The notes beneath the pieces are model-generated. The model saw only the letters and a list, made by a program, of their open reading frames with translations. It searched no databases and was not told where the DNA came from. Positions 47,504 through 60,700 of a DNA stretch of 64,000 nucleotides are shown here, in pieces. Position numbers and translations under genes: made by a program. The DNA comes from Elmis aenea (Eukaryota; Arthropoda; Insecta; Coleoptera; Elmidae), in NCBI GenBank assembly GCA_947652605.1, contig OX393579.1, forward strand, positions 372,001 to 436,000. Reading direction: 5' to 3'. The first letter of the stretch is position 1; every line of letters starts with the position of its first letter.

Positions 47504-50500
47504 TTAGTCACTGTCGCTTGGAATTGAGTATTCATAGTCTGGAAGACTACAATCTAGAAGAAAAAACAGAAGTATTAAAAACAAAATTATTAATGGCAGA
47601 AAGATAAAACTACTTACAAAACTGATAATTATCCATGCAGATTTCGAAGTAGTTATTATAGTCCCTGAGTGTCCTCTTTGACTCCTGATACAAATCCATT
47701 ACGAGTATTTCTTTGTGAATAATATCAGGAATTTCTATAAGCGGCATTTGAATAGTCGATGATAAAGGCTGCAGTTTCAAACAATCAGAAGGCTCAACAA
47801 CTTCAAATGTATTACTCGCTATGTTCCAGGTGAAAATACAATTTGCAAGATAAACGTGCGGCTTAGCGCACGACTCAACACTTTGTAGTGCTCCAATTTG
47901 TATCACAGCTTTACAGATAATGTGTCCATTTAGGGGACAAATCTGAAAAGGAAAATTACATAAATCCTCAATAATCCAAACTTTATTTTAATTAAATTTC
48001 AAGATGTTAAAAATTATAAATCAAAATGTTATTCACTTTACGTCAACATACTTTAAAAGTGACAGTGTATAGAATACCTGTATTAAAAAAAAATTAAATT
48101 ATAATAATGTACTAGCGGCCTTTAGTTTTTCATAAAGTAACTACATATTTTAATTGCTGCGAAAACTTACATAGAGTATTTTAATATCATAGTCCTCACA
48201 GTGCAAAAACTCTAGATGTGCATCTAAACACAACTTTTGGGCCCTATTTTGGACAAATTGTTCACAATCAAATGATCGCTGGGTTAATATTAGTTGCGTT
48301 TCATTTAAATGTTCTGTTTTAAATTCTGGCACTACATCTAAATGCTGTTCCATTAGTGTTTGAACAATTAACGGTATTTCAATAGGAATATTATAGTCAT
48401 CTGAAATAATTCGGACATTAGAGTGATTACATAAGGATTATTTATTAAAATAGATACCTTTACTTTGTCCGGAAACCAACGAACTGTTTTCATAATCTAC
48501 GCTGGAGTATCGTCGAACGAGTTTCTTGATCCATTTCGGTTTATCTTCACGTTTACTATCAACAATGAGTAATCCACGATGATTGTTTATTTTGCCATCG
48601 CTGTAATGGTAGTTTGGGTATGTGATGATGTGCCGTAATATGAGTTTAGAATCCGTATCGGAACAGTCGCTATCGATACTCGGCGAATACACGTTGAATT
48701 TTCTAGCGACATCTTTGGGACTGATGGGCGACTTGGAATGATGAGGTGAGTTACGTATCATAGGGCAATATAAATTACGAGCTCCCCCAGGGGAAAACTG
48801 ACCACTTCTGGAGTTAGGAGATTGCATGGGTGATCTTAAACTAGGAGAACGAGGACTTAAAAATATGCTATTATTAAAATCGGGAGATCTAATACAACGG
48901 CTCTGCGACCTGTATAGACAGCGTTTTTCTCGTCTCAACGAATAGAACGGCACAATATTTTCACTGTTGTCTTCTGAGAATTCGTATTTCTTATCCGCGA
49001 GTCGTTTTTTACGGAATAAACTAATTTTTTCGCACTTCTCGTTTTCTTCCGTGAATTCATAGGCTTTTTCTGCGATTTTTTTGTCAATCTTCGATTTTTC
49101 CATAGACTTCTGTAGTCCAGAAGCTTGTGGCACAGAAAATATGCAGTCTTTTGTTGAATTTTGTAAACGCTTAAGTCTAGGATCTGTTAAACTTTGCACA
49201 TTGGTATTGTGATAGCTTTTACCGGTGACGTTCAGGGGTTCGCAACTGATGTTCAGTTCGTGAAACGGCTTGTTACAGTTATTACCTTCGAGGTCGTATT
49301 CGCTGAAGTCTTCTAATATGGCATCAACAATACTGTTACTGTCGTATAGTTCACTAACAGATTCGGAAACTTCGCTTAGACTATCAGTATAAATACATGA
49401 ATTAATTTGGGGGGCTAATTTGTTGTCGAACTCTCTTTCGTGGGATAATGGAATTCCTGTACGAGAAGGTTCAAATGTCGATACATTTAATATGTGAATA
49501 TAATGGCCAGTATTAATAACTATATAATCGGGATATGCTAGTGAGATGTGGGGGTTTAAAACTGGAGTTGGTTGAGCTGCCATTGAAAACATATAATGCA
49601 ATATAAAACCGTGTTTCATACACCATCCTTGTGTTAAAGATTCTGTAACAAAAAAATAAAACTCAACGATTTTTTGCTAGATAAATACAAATTAGGTACA
49701 TGAAGTTATGAATGAGCAACAACAAACAAAATAATTACCATTTCGTTGTATTCCATTTCCTCTACAACTTCTACAGTGTTTCGGTGATGGTAAAGTTAAA
49801 ATTGTTAGGAATGCCATAACAGGGTTAGCTAACCTGTAATTTATTAATAGAGAGTTTTAAAAAACCCACTTAATTTCACTTAGTTTGATTTTAATCATTA
49901 AAAAAACTCGACACATTAAAATTTCACATCTCAAAGTCTTTATTAATGGGTACACAGTTTTATTTTTAAGAAATGTACTCGAAATACATTTTTGCTTCAT
50001 TTTGTGTATTTTTAAATACATTATATTGGACTTACCCTAAGCCGTAACATATTATTTTATATGGATCAGTGGGAAACTGCATGAAAATAATTTCTTCCAG
50101 CTCTTCGGCACTTTTAAATAACTTAAAAATTCGATGCTTAGATACATACTGCAACTGTTCACCTGGAATAAACTTCCAAATGTATAAATCATATTCGATT
50201 GCAGGGAAAAGATTCATAGGACCAGTATTTTGATCTTCACTCGGTTTTCCTGTGTAACTTATAAAAAATTCACCACATATAGTGAAGCCCATAAAAATAT
50301 GATCCCTAAAAATTATTATTAGTCCTGAAAACCATTTTGAAATTCTTTATTTTACTTACATTACATCGTATTTTGGAATTATGTGATCGAGTTTATATCG
50401 ACATCTATAATAAATATCATTAAAAATTCTTTCAGTCTTAGCTTTAGGATGTTTGGTAAATCTTCCATATATCTAAAAAAAACGTTACAATTTGAAATTA

Positions 50501-50734
50501 AACGAAATATTTTTAACCAAAACTCATTGACTGATAAAAAGTGAGGTTATAACAATATTTACTAACCTGCCTATTCAATATCTTATGAGCTACATTTGAA
50601 AATTTACTGCAGTCTTCCGTCGTTGATTTTTCACACTTAAAATTACATACAAATTCATCTTCTAAGTCAACATGTACTGATTTTTTGGATTCAACTGAAT
50701 CCAAGCTGTCATCGTCAAATTCGCTGGACGCCAT
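47504..50734 (-). CDS. DCAF15: DCAF15 homologue, CUL4-DDB1 substrate receptor
   Basis: Predicted substrate receptor of the CUL4-DDB1 ubiquitin ligase. Eight exons: 50734-50567, 50472-50360, 50305-50036, 49833-49739, 49642-48458, 48400-48171, 47942-47618, 47553-47504. They total 2436 bp, or 811 aa, in frame. The N-terminal WD40-like half carries HIFMGFTICGEFFISYT, EYDLYIWKFIPGEQLQYV, TDPYKIICYGLG, then LTLPSPKHCRSC...WCMKHGFILH, which parallels VAVPPPGRCAAC...CLRHGFMLH in the human protein as I recall it. The middle (about 330-600) is low complexity, rich in Ser, Arg and Pro (RSPSLRSPMQSPNSRSGQF). The C-terminal part (DYDIKILYICPLNGHIICKA; IFTWNIASNTFEVVEPSD) matches the human C-terminal domain region (SDYDIVILEVCPE; WDLNTGIFETVSV). 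It is longer than the human protein (600 aa), mainly in the linker. Confidence 0.88.
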
Positions 50735-53700
50735 TGTTGTTGTGTTTTGTTGTCTTCATTTGAATTTAAAAACCTGCAAGGCGGCCAGTCAACCTTGAAA
50801 TGCCAGGGGGTTCACAGCTCTTACAGTTATTAAAATATTTTAAAAACCTTGGGAGACATTTACATACGCGTTTTGTAATCTTAAATTTTGTAAAATTGTT
50901 CAACTACTTATTAAATATTAAAGGCATTGTAACGATTCTGACAAGGCCAAAACAACTTTTTGATTTCATTTTAAGATCATTTAAATCGATCAAATACATC
51001 TTTATTACATATGTTACATATTTCTCATCATAAAACAATTAAATAAATTATCGAATGGAAGGCAACTAAATGTTCGCGGCACACTATATAGTATATACGA
51101 TACGTAATTGTACTATTTTTGGCAATACTTAAAGAACTTTTGAATTTTTGCCCTAAACAAAAGTCTAGGAGTCTAGGTCTAGCTAGGGTAAAAATACACT
51201 TGAAAATAATTTAATGATTTTAAACTGTTGTTGACGTTTCTGAACGAACAAAAGGTAGATTATGTATTCTTCACAACCACAAAGTTAACTGGAAAACTTT
51301 TTAACTTTTGTCAAAAAAAAACTGTAAACCTATACATTTCAGAGAATTATAAAAAAACTTTGAAGAGCTGTAAAAATGTATTTTTGAACGACTTGGATGT
51401 AGATATGTATTCTTTAGAGAATGTTTATCATTATTTTAGGAATTATGGAGCTTTTTGTAAAACTTTTTAACCACAAAAAAACTGCAACATATTAAGATGC
51501 TTCAAAAACAGTTCTAAAAAATGTTTAACCAGTAGATATTTACAACTAATTAATAATTGCAATAACTCTGTGCATAGCATATTGAGTACTAACTATGTTA
51601 AATCATTATTTTACAAAGCTTTGAAATAGTTTATCCCACTGATGTTTTAAAATTCATGGTGTCAGATAACAGATGTAAGTACACATTTTTAAAATTATGA
51701 AACGAGCATTACATATGCTTTAATAAACTATTTAATTTTAATCGAGTTTTTATGGATTGCAGTGCTTTTTTTAATCAGTCATGCTTTTTTTTGAAAAATC
51801 TTAAGACAATAGGTCAGCAACATATTACAAGTTGAGCATTGAAATTATGAAAACATGTCTAGCAAAACTTTGAAAATGTAATTATTTTATAACAAACCTA
51901 GCACCGTAAATAAATTGCACATAAAAAAATGATAATAATTGATCTTTAATTTAGTTTATTTATATGTCTATAATAAAACACTATGATATGAAAAAAAACG
52001 TAGGAAACAACTGTTTAAAGATTTATTTATTAAGCCTTCATTTTGCTTCTTTTTAAACATTAAAAATAAATGGAGAAGTGAAATTAAAAGTATTTTTAAT
52101 TTATTTTTGTTTAGAGGGATGAAGGGTGGAGGAAATGGGGTTGAGAATGTTTTAAAATACGTATCGTAGAGTCTTATGAAGGATGTATCGATGGAGGATA
52201 ACTTGATTTAGGTTTACCAAAGCATGATTGTAGTGAAAAATAATCTGAAAGATAAGGGTGCATCACGAATATTGTATGGGGTTGTAGGAAAATCGTAAAA
52301 GCTCGGGTAATATCGGATTGGGAGGGGGCCTAAGTTATAAGACGGGGTTGTTCTAAATTTAAATCAAGCCGTTTTAAACACATTTCACTTAATTATCAAA
52401 TAATTAGGGGTTGATTACAATGTCATAAGTGTTAGTTTGATTCGTTAACTACGGCTAAGTGAGTGCTAAACGTTTTCTGTGTTTGTTTATTACATTTCTG
52501 TGGTGTTTACGTACAGGTCGACATTTTCTTGTTGCTTTTTCCGACCAGATTAACATTGTCACAAAACCGATTTCTGTTCAAGATTACATAACGCGAGTTG
52601 AAGTATTCGCGTACTTGCGATATTTTTTAACAATTAGTGATGCATTTGAGGACATAAATACTCTTTTTTTTGTGTAAAAAGTACTACAGCGTTCGCCCCA
52701 GACTGTAATATTGATTAAGCTCCACGAACACTCGCAGACTTCAAAGCTGTGTTTCGACTGAAATATAACTTATCAGTGATCGAAAATGCAAAGGGTTTTA
52801 CTTATGAAACGATACATACAGACACTCAACGAGAAATATGAAAACAGATGATAAAGATTTTGCACAGGTAGGTACAGTAAACTAACAATCATATTAGGTG
52901 GCATATTTTTGTACGTCGATTTTCCAAGCTCATTATGAAAAATCTTGCTTGTATAATATTCGTAATATTAAATATTATAATTTTTGCATTTTACGCTTCC
53001 TATGGTAGCTCATATTAATTATCATATCGTAAAATTTCAAATGTAGCGTCGTTTTCAAAATATTTTTTAGAATGTAGGTAGGCGCGCTATAGTTTCAATA
53101 AACTCCCGACGTTTCAGCCTGAAAACTAAGTCATTATTGGCATTTCCTCATAACGTCTGATTACATAACGCAGGATTAGGTATGTTTGATTTTCTTCCTT
53201 AGATACTTATTAAACGATTCATATATCAATAACGCAATGTGGTATTCGCTCTAAAAATTATTTATCATAGCTGTTTCGCGAATTTTAAAACTAAAATATT
53301 ACGGAATAAAAAATGTACGTTGCTAATAAACAAAAACAAATATGTACTATGCAAATAATTTTTTTTTTTTTAACTAAAAATCAGCGCGATTTTTACATTT
53401 GTTTTTATGGCATGTGCATGAAATTCAAATAAAAAGTAAGAATGAGCCTGAAATAACAAATAATATATGCATGTTGGATGATGTTATACAAAATGCAAAG
53501 CCAATTTGTTTTAAAAGTAGTGTTGTTTCGTTGGGTTCTGTAATATAAGCCGATGGCAGATAAAGATCTCTAACGGAATTTGAACACCCCTGTCTCGTAT
53601 TTTAGTATATCGTAAATTTAGTAACGTATTTAAATACAGGAAGAAAAAAGTTATGTACTTAAATAATTTTACATCAAAACACCTGTTGTTTAACTCTTGT

Positions 53701-55383
53701 AGATTTTGTAGAGTTTCACAGCGAAATATAATAATAAAAATCATGTTATAACTGAAAACGTTTTCGCTTTTTATTACATTATATTAGGGAAAAACTCATT
53801 AAAATGTTCTGTTTCTTGTTAAAGTTCTTTTTGATGTTATCGATACAAAGTCCGTTGTGTTTTTTTCCTGTTGGATTTTAATGTTTTCCGCTATATATTA
53901 ACTTCCATGTTTCGTTTACCTTTGTGAGTTACTTTGTCATTTTCAAGGATTTACTTAAAAGCATTTTAAATTTATTTAGTGGGCTGTGACGTTTGTCCAA
54001 CATTTTAAGTTAAAATGTAATGACTGTTGGTGAAAAGTAAATCTTAAATTTAGCTTTTTTACCAGAATTATAAATCAGTGGCTGGTGTTACGTTATAATA
54101 TTAAATTTTTGCGAACTTTTATTACAGCACCGGATTATGCAACAGCGAATATATTGAGTTTATCATGCGATATGAAAATCATGAAAGGATATTATTTTCG
54201 TGTCAAAAGCACACTTTTACGTTAATATAGTCGTGGATTGTTTGTTATATGAAGGGATAAAACAGATTAACTTCGCGCCACGATAGATATTACGGAAATA
54301 TATATGATGCGTTATCTAATTATACAATTTATTTAATCTTATACTTTTCTGACGACCAACAGTTTGTATATATTTTTTTGTAATACAGTGTGAGATAGTA
54401 GATGAATTATTTTTTTTTGTAGATGCAATAATATATTAAAGAATTTCTTAAACATCCTGATACGTATTAACTTACTGTAAGACATTAATAAAAAACATAC
54501 CATTTTGGTGGAGGCAATGGGTATTGCACTGGTTAATCTAAAAAAACAAAATAAACGTTTCTATATAAACATTCGATGAAAATAAAATAAGCAAACCAAT
54601 TTTGGAAATATTGAAAAATGCGCGTAACTTAAAACTCTTAAAATTTAACTTACAAGTTACATTCCTAACATTCATATTTACATTTTAAGAACACTCGTTT
54701 AAACACACACATTACCCTTTAATAACATTAATTTAGTAATATTTCTTTTTCATTCATTAAGATTTTTTGAAAGCTTCTTCAAGTGTTGTTCTAATTGTAC
54801 TTTAAGTGGGTTTGTGATGACAGAGTAATTCCGATTTAACAATTAGGAGTATTTTATTTACAACTTAAGAATACAGTGTTAAGAGCGCTTTTCCCGTAAA
54901 TCGCGACCACTCGTTTAACAGGATCAATTTCCCACAGAGATAGGATTTTCCACAGTCTGACGTTTATTAGCTGTACTTTGATTGTTGATTAAAGTGTCTA
55001 ATATATTGCGATACACATTAACTAACTGCCACAAATAAAAATAAAGAAAAGTTCGTGTGAGAGTTTCAAAGTATTAGTTGTTATTATTTTAAGTTAATTA
55101 ATTTGCTTAATAAGATTGTGTTCAGTTTGAAAAAGGATGATTAAATAATGATAATCTGTATTTCCTTTTATCATTCATTTATGTTATTCCATCTAGTTTA
55201 TTACAATTTGCTACCTCAATGATTGGTTTGTTCGCTGTTGTACAGCAATTTACGTCTAATTAAGATTGTTATTGCATGCGATCTTTAAAATTAAGCTAAT
55301 CTTAGTCCTTTGATGAATGATTGAATTATTTAGGTGATTCATTTATTAATATAAATAAGTTAAATTGATTATACTTTTCGAAG
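50735..55383. other. Non-coding or unrecognised, 4.6 kb
   Basis: The first 25-50 bases are the DCAF15 5' flank. The frames at 50800-51033 and 51228-51470 (plus) lack start context and family similarity. A plus-strand donor-like site (GCACAG|GTAGGT at 52864-52875) could end a 5' UTR exon of the gene whose exon lies at 55836. A minus-strand exon-like segment around 54498-54540 is flanked by consensus sites but is too short to interpret. Confidence 0.4.
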
Positions 55384-55505
55384 ATTTCCTGTAAAAATGC
55401 TAGACCACTTTTAAGATTCTTGTCTTTTTGTCAAGTGCTATCTTAATTACTGATGAAGAGACGAGAGTCTAAAAATTCGCCTAGCATCTTTACAAGAGAT
55501 CCTTT
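55384..55505. repeat. Foldback-family copy 2 (~122-bp palindrome)
   Basis: The left arm reads TTTCCTGTAAAAATGCTAGA. The reverse complement of the right arm reads GGATCTCTTGTAAAGATGCT. Both continue to a TTTTTAGACTCTTGTCT-like block, and the interior shares GTGCTATCTTAA/TTAAGATAGCAC. The right arm matches the left end of the 711-bp element at 904 closely (GGATCT.TTGTA.A.AT.CTAG, then ACTCT.GTCTC.T.ATCAGTAA). Confidence 0.75.
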
Positions 55506-55835
55506 GAAAAAAGGTAAGTAATTGGTATTAGTTTCGGTTTAAAATTTGAGTAAGAAGATGATAATTTTGGCAGGCATATTCACTATACATTCGTCGATTG
55601 CAAGCTTTCGAAAAAATTGTGAGAAATAAAATGTTTTAAGCAGATTTTTTTGAAAAATAATAGGCGAACGTTAAATAATGAACAAACAAAGCTTCTGAGC
55701 TTTTAATTTTTCTTTTGTACCTGTCTACCTGTGGTAGGTACATTCTAAAATTTGAATTGTGCCACATGCAACTAACATTTAGATAAGTTTTGTGTTAAAT
55801 AACTTATGAAGCGTAATTAGCCATGTTTTTTGCAG

Positions 55836-55944
55836 GAAGTTACCCCGGACCTAATCTGGTATGCAGTGGCGGAAATTGGCGCGCTCTAAGATCACATCCG
55901 GTCGATCGCGCACACGCAGTATGCTTTGCTGCGGCCGCAGGAAG
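55836..55944 (+). CDS. Candidate 5' coding exon (MLCCGRRK), gene continues
   Basis: A GC-rich 109-bp segment bounded by a good acceptor (TTTTTTGCAG) and donor (AAG|GTGAGC). Near its end an ATG at 55921 opens MLCCGRRK and runs into the donor in phase 0. The upstream part has stops in the same region and would be 5' UTR. The paired Cys after Met-Leu resemble the palmitoylated MLCC start of GAP-43, so a membrane-anchored product is possible. I cannot identify the gene, and no downstream exon was recognised in the window. Confidence 0.4.
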
Positions 55945-57410
55945 GTGAGCTTTTGGTTTATACTTTTAGGATCTATCCCTTATAGGTACCTGTTTTTAAG
56001 GACGTTCACCGTTCTTTAAAAAGCGTCTCCTGGCGACCCAAGTGTGGCTTTGAAAAACTTGGGGGTCGTTCCTCGTTCATTACCAATATTCATTTACGAT
56101 TCATTTAGCTGTCCAGTGGACTTGGCTTTCGTGCCATTGGCTGTTGTTACGTTAAACGTGCTTTTTACGCTAATTACTCTAGCGTGTGTACTAGATTGGC
56201 ATGGTTCTTGTCACGTGAACCTGATACATTCATAATGGGTTTGCAGGGCTTGAGTATGAATGGCATATGTGGGTTATTTTTTATAATTCTCACCCGATGG
56301 ACGTAGTTTTTGCACGATTCCGTGTGAATTGTTTATTGTAGCCGAGAGCGCAACAATAAACTAAATCTCTTGTTTTAAAGAACGTTCAAGGTCCATTTCA
56401 CATTATGATGGTACATAATACATAATGGATCACAAAATCAATTTGAACTCGTATACCGCAGAAACTGATACTTCATATGTTGTAAAGATAAAATCAAATG
56501 CCAGAAACAGTGCTTTTTATCGACACAAATAAATCAGTTAACTTTAAAGAAAGCAATAAATTTTATTTATTTAGCTTTGAAGTACTTTTTTTTTATGAAG
56601 TGGCTAATGGTGGTTATGTTTATGTTCCTCAACAAGAGAATCCTAATTTGATTATGCTTTTTAATAACTCGTCTGCTAATTGAATTAGAGGAAGACTGCA
56701 ATATCTGATTTTTTTTGCCAAGGCAATTACCGGGTGTTTCTAAAGCCATTTGCAGTGTTCATTAATTTTGTTGGCTATAAAAACTGACTAATGTTCTAGG
56801 GGTCTTGTTAATTAAGGGTTGGGTTCATCATAGATGGCATGAAGAGGCTGAAGAGTCTTTTAAGAGAAGGGTGGAACTGATTATTTTTGAAAGAGATTTG
56901 AAATAAAAAGAGTTAAAATTTGAGTTAATATGAAAGTGTTTTTTGATAATTAAAAAACTGTACGTTTTTTTATGAACAAACAGGTGATCTAAATAATATT
57001 TAAAAAGTGTACACGTACATACAAAAGCATTAGGGGAAATATATTTACATAATAATTGCAAATTCGATGTGCATGTTCCTTGCCTTAAATCTACGAACCT
57101 TATCAGTTTGCAGTAAATTTGAGTTCTATGTAACTGGTAACTGCCGATCCTTATCTGTGCAACCCCTCTAAGGTTACAAAAGAGTAAGGAAACAGCAAGG
57201 AATTCCTTAGTCGAGTGGTTAGGTCGGTCCTCTCTCATGTCCGTACAAGTGCTTTTAATAAAGTTTTCCTTTATCTTTTTTACGTTCGCCAAAATCACTT
57301 TCGCTTAAGAGAAGAATATAGTTTATCAATTCATTTTTCGCTAAATTTATGAGAGACTTTTTGTGTTTGCTTAAATTTTTGATTTTATTATGCAACCAAA
57401 AAATTTGTAA
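55945..57410. other. Non-coding, no feature recognised
   Basis: Open frames at 56044-56235, 56498-56683 and 56828-57298 have AT-driven composition and no recognisable domains. The 156-codon frame at 57298-56828 (minus) looks like random low-complexity reading of AT-rich DNA. Confidence 0.4.
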
Positions 57411-57608
57411 CCTGTAAAATTCAAATGAAAATTCACAGCAGTTTGAAAATTATTTATAATTGTTGAAAATACAGAAAAACAGAATAGTGAAAAAATTCAA
57501 AAGTATTTTTGTCATGTAAAGATACATTAGATAAACGTCTCCTGTAAAATTCAAATGAAAATTCACAGCAGTTTGAAAATTATTTATAATTGTTGAAAAT
57601 ACAGAAAA
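57411..57608. repeat. Exact 68-bp direct duplication, 130 bp apart
   Basis: The segment starting CCTGTAAAATTCAAATGAAA at 57411-57478 is repeated without change at 57541-57608. The second copy abuts the 18-bp minisatellite, so this is a recent local duplication. Confidence 0.9.
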
Positions 57609-57611
57609 GCA

Positions 57612-57755
57612 GGGGCTTTGTTTCGGTCCGGGGCTTTGTTTCGGTTCGGGGCTTTGTTTCGGTCCGGGGCTTTGTTTCGGTCCGGGGCTTTGTTTCGGTC
57701 CGGGGCTTTGTTTCGGTCCGGGGCTTTTTTTCGGTCCTAGGCTTTGTTTCGGTTT
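57612..57755. repeat. 18-bp minisatellite, 8 units
   Basis: Consensus GGGGCTTTGTTTCGGTCC repeated eight times head to tail. Units 1 and 3-6 are identical, unit 2 has one change (C to T), unit 7 has one (G to T) and unit 8 is more diverged. Because 18 is divisible by three, the array is an open frame reading GFVSVR repeatedly, but it has no start or splice context and is not considered coding. Confidence 0.95.
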
Positions 57756-60700
57756 TCAATTGTGGCCAATAAGGCCATTTTGGCCAACGTGGTCGTCTTG
57801 TACAATATTACTATTTCTCATGTCATTTTCAAATGAAAAATCTTCTTAAAACAAATAATTGTGTAAAAGTTTAAGTCAATGTTTGTTAAGTAAATTATAC
57901 ACTAGCTGTTTTAAAGGTTACAAGAAGTCTAGATTTATCTGGAAAAATTTCCTACACTTAAATTAATGTTGAATTATTATGGCATATTTAATAAATTAAA
58001 CTCAATTGCTCGATGTATTTAGCCCCTTCCTTAGCCGTAAATTTAACGATGCCATATTAGAAATCTGATGGCAATGGAATGAATGGTGCGTTTATCAAGA
58101 TAACGAGTTTACTGTGGGCTGTGGTGCTGTAATGAAAGTTATGGACGATGTTAAATTTTAGATTTTAAAACCCTTATTATTCATAATAGTCGAGGGTTTT
58201 AATAATTTCTTTGATATCAAACACGTTGTAAAATATAGGTATCATTTCGAGAGTGTAGTGAGTTGTAATCTATGTTATACACACATTAAAATGTGGTGAA
58301 TTTATTACAAGTGTAAGGATTAAATCGTCAATGTTTGATTTTTTAAGGTATTATGAACTCTACAATATTTGGTATCCTACGTTTGTTTGTGGCAAAAATA
58401 AAATTTATAGTAGGTATATTAATTTAATTTAATATACTTAAATCCTGTATTTAGCAGTATAGTCTACCTTCAAAAAGACAAAACTTTGTTTTTTGTACGA
58501 AAAAGGGAATAGGTGCATTGCTTAGGGTGTCTAACACATTTTTAGAAAATGCAAAGATCATCCCATAACAATCAATTTTTTTTAAAGTTGCAAGGTTGGA
58601 AAGCCTTGAAACTTTTTTAAAAACTTTGAGTGGCTGTGAAAAATTGTCTGACCGTTTCTGAACGAACTATCTCATTACAATTTTAGAAACATTACACAGT
58701 CATCCAATTTTCATGAACAATTTAGTTAATAACATAAGGATCACTTGATAAATAATTCCACTTTATTTAACAATTATTCCAAGCTGTAAACCTCGGTCAT
58801 TAATTTAATGGAAGCAGCTCTTTGTAGTTAAGTTGAGTATTGGTGCCCATAATGAATTGGCGATGGGCGCTTAAATAGATCGATTACTAATAAATTAAAG
58901 ACACGTTTAGTTAGAACGGCAAATACTGAAGAATCACGAGCTAAAACATTTCAGTTACAAGTCTTTACAAGCTATAAACATCAAGTTGCTTGTAATTCGG
59001 GAACAAGTGAAAATGGACACATTTTCTATTGTAAATTTCCATCAAGGAGTTTACATTTAATCTTTTTACTTACTTTGAAACGCTACTTTATACTAAAAAC
59101 AATTTAGATCCTCATAATTACTCCCTTTTTAGTGTATTGCATGAAATTTCCTCAAGATAGTGCAATTTTTTAAACATTTTACTGTTCATTTCCACACAAT
59201 AAATCGAACAGTGTCTTTATTGTAACGGTATTTTATTCTGCGTAGTAAATATAATTCGTCCCATGCGATTTTTTTTTAATAAAACAAATTTTGTGACTGA
59301 CTTTTTACGGTTAATTACCGTCGACCGAGTTCATTTCCTTCGGGCCAATATTATTTCCATTACGACGAAGAAACTAGTTATTATTAGGTGCGGGTCACTA
59401 AGATAACCATCTTGTATTACAAAAGTTGAATAAAGAAATTTATTGCCAGGAGAGATTATATTCACGTTATGACAGAAAAGAGTGCCATTTTCATTGGCGT
59501 GGTTTTATGCTTAATGATCCGTAAATATGTGAATTATTTTCGTTTTCATAATTTAGCAATAAGTATTACGATAAAATCTACAATGGCTTTCCTGTAGCCG
59601 TGTAGTAATGTTAAGAGGGGAAATTATACCAGCATTTAACGTTCTTTGTTGAAATAAACTCCACGATGCATTACGCAATAAAATTAAAAGATAATAGTAA
59701 TAGATTGTTAGATAAATATGTAAAAAGCGAACGTATAAATACGGATTGGGACGATAGTTCGCTTTCAAAACCTGTTAGGTGTGATCTAAAACGCGATTTT
59801 GCAGAAAGCAACATACTAACGGCCAGGAAAAACGGATTTTAAACTCCAGTATTGGTCTGATATTCCCACAGGTCAAATTAAAAAATCATTTTGTTTGAAA
59901 AGGTCAAAGATTAAAGCACACACTACGAAAACTGCCAAACTTTATTTCCGACTATTTTCCCTAGAGGCATTAACAAAACGAATGAATTTTTGAGGCACTA
60001 TTTCTTTAAAAGTGACTATTGTCACTTGCATTATTCAAAAGATATGTCATTTATGTTGCTAATGCGAAATATATAAAAGTATTGTATGTGAAGACTAGAC
60101 TATTGCAAACATTTATTATTTACATTAAATCGTTTAGCGATAACACTGAATCTCTGTACTTACTTATTGATATTTTACAACATAGCAATTCAAAACAAAC
60201 GATTTTTATCGTTTTTATTAGGAACAAATAAAATATTTAAGTTCATTAATTAGGTAGTTGTTTGAACTAACGTTAAACTGTAAATGGTAGGTAGAACTTT
60301 TTCCAGACCAGGCTATTTGAATACTTCAAATACACATTTTTTTTTTCTACTTAAATACAGCAATCGTAATCTCTCGTTTATTCTTCTCCATCTTATGTTT
60401 GTGATCGCGGGATCTATAGGTATATTTATAATGTAGAAACACAAAAATATTGCATGAAATTCATACTGAAATATATTTTTAAGATCCTATGTCGAAACTA
60501 TTTTTTTTATGTATTAAAGCAATTTTGATATAGCAAGTCGTTTGATAAGCAAAAAATTCGGTCTGCTAAGAATGCACGAATTCTGGATTGAATTATCTTC
60601 TAAGGAATTATAAGACGGCAGCGTTATCTTTTAGGTTTTGGAAAAAGTGCTTTTCAATGCAACTTGTTTATGTTAATCAATGAATCATCTAAATAATGTA

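Noticed and set aside
48050..48085. Possible extra small exon of DCAF15 (VFYTLSLLKY)
   Set aside because: Direct joining of 48171 to 47942 is in phase 0 and matches the family (DYDIKILY-ICPLNG). Inserting the segment would break this match.
51228..51470. 80-codon plus-strand frame with fairly protein-like composition
   Set aside because: No homology recognised, and part of it overlaps the diffuse repeat seen at 11.6 and 58.6 kb.
54498..54540. Minus-strand exon-like segment (reads QYPLPPPKW in one frame) with AG and GTATGT borders
   Set aside because: Only about 30-43 bp, the frame depends on which AG is used, and no partner exons were found.
57190..57260. tRNA-like A-box wording (TAGTCGAGTGGTTAGGTCGG)
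   Set aside because: There is no matching B box or cloverleaf within the required distance.
56828..57298. 156-codon minus-strand frame
   Set aside because: Longest frame in the right third, yet it lacks a domain, shows poor codon character and has an unconvincing start. Probably chance.
57590..57772. GFVSVR-repeat open frame
   Set aside because: It stays open only because the minisatellite unit is 18 bp. No promoter, splice or family support.
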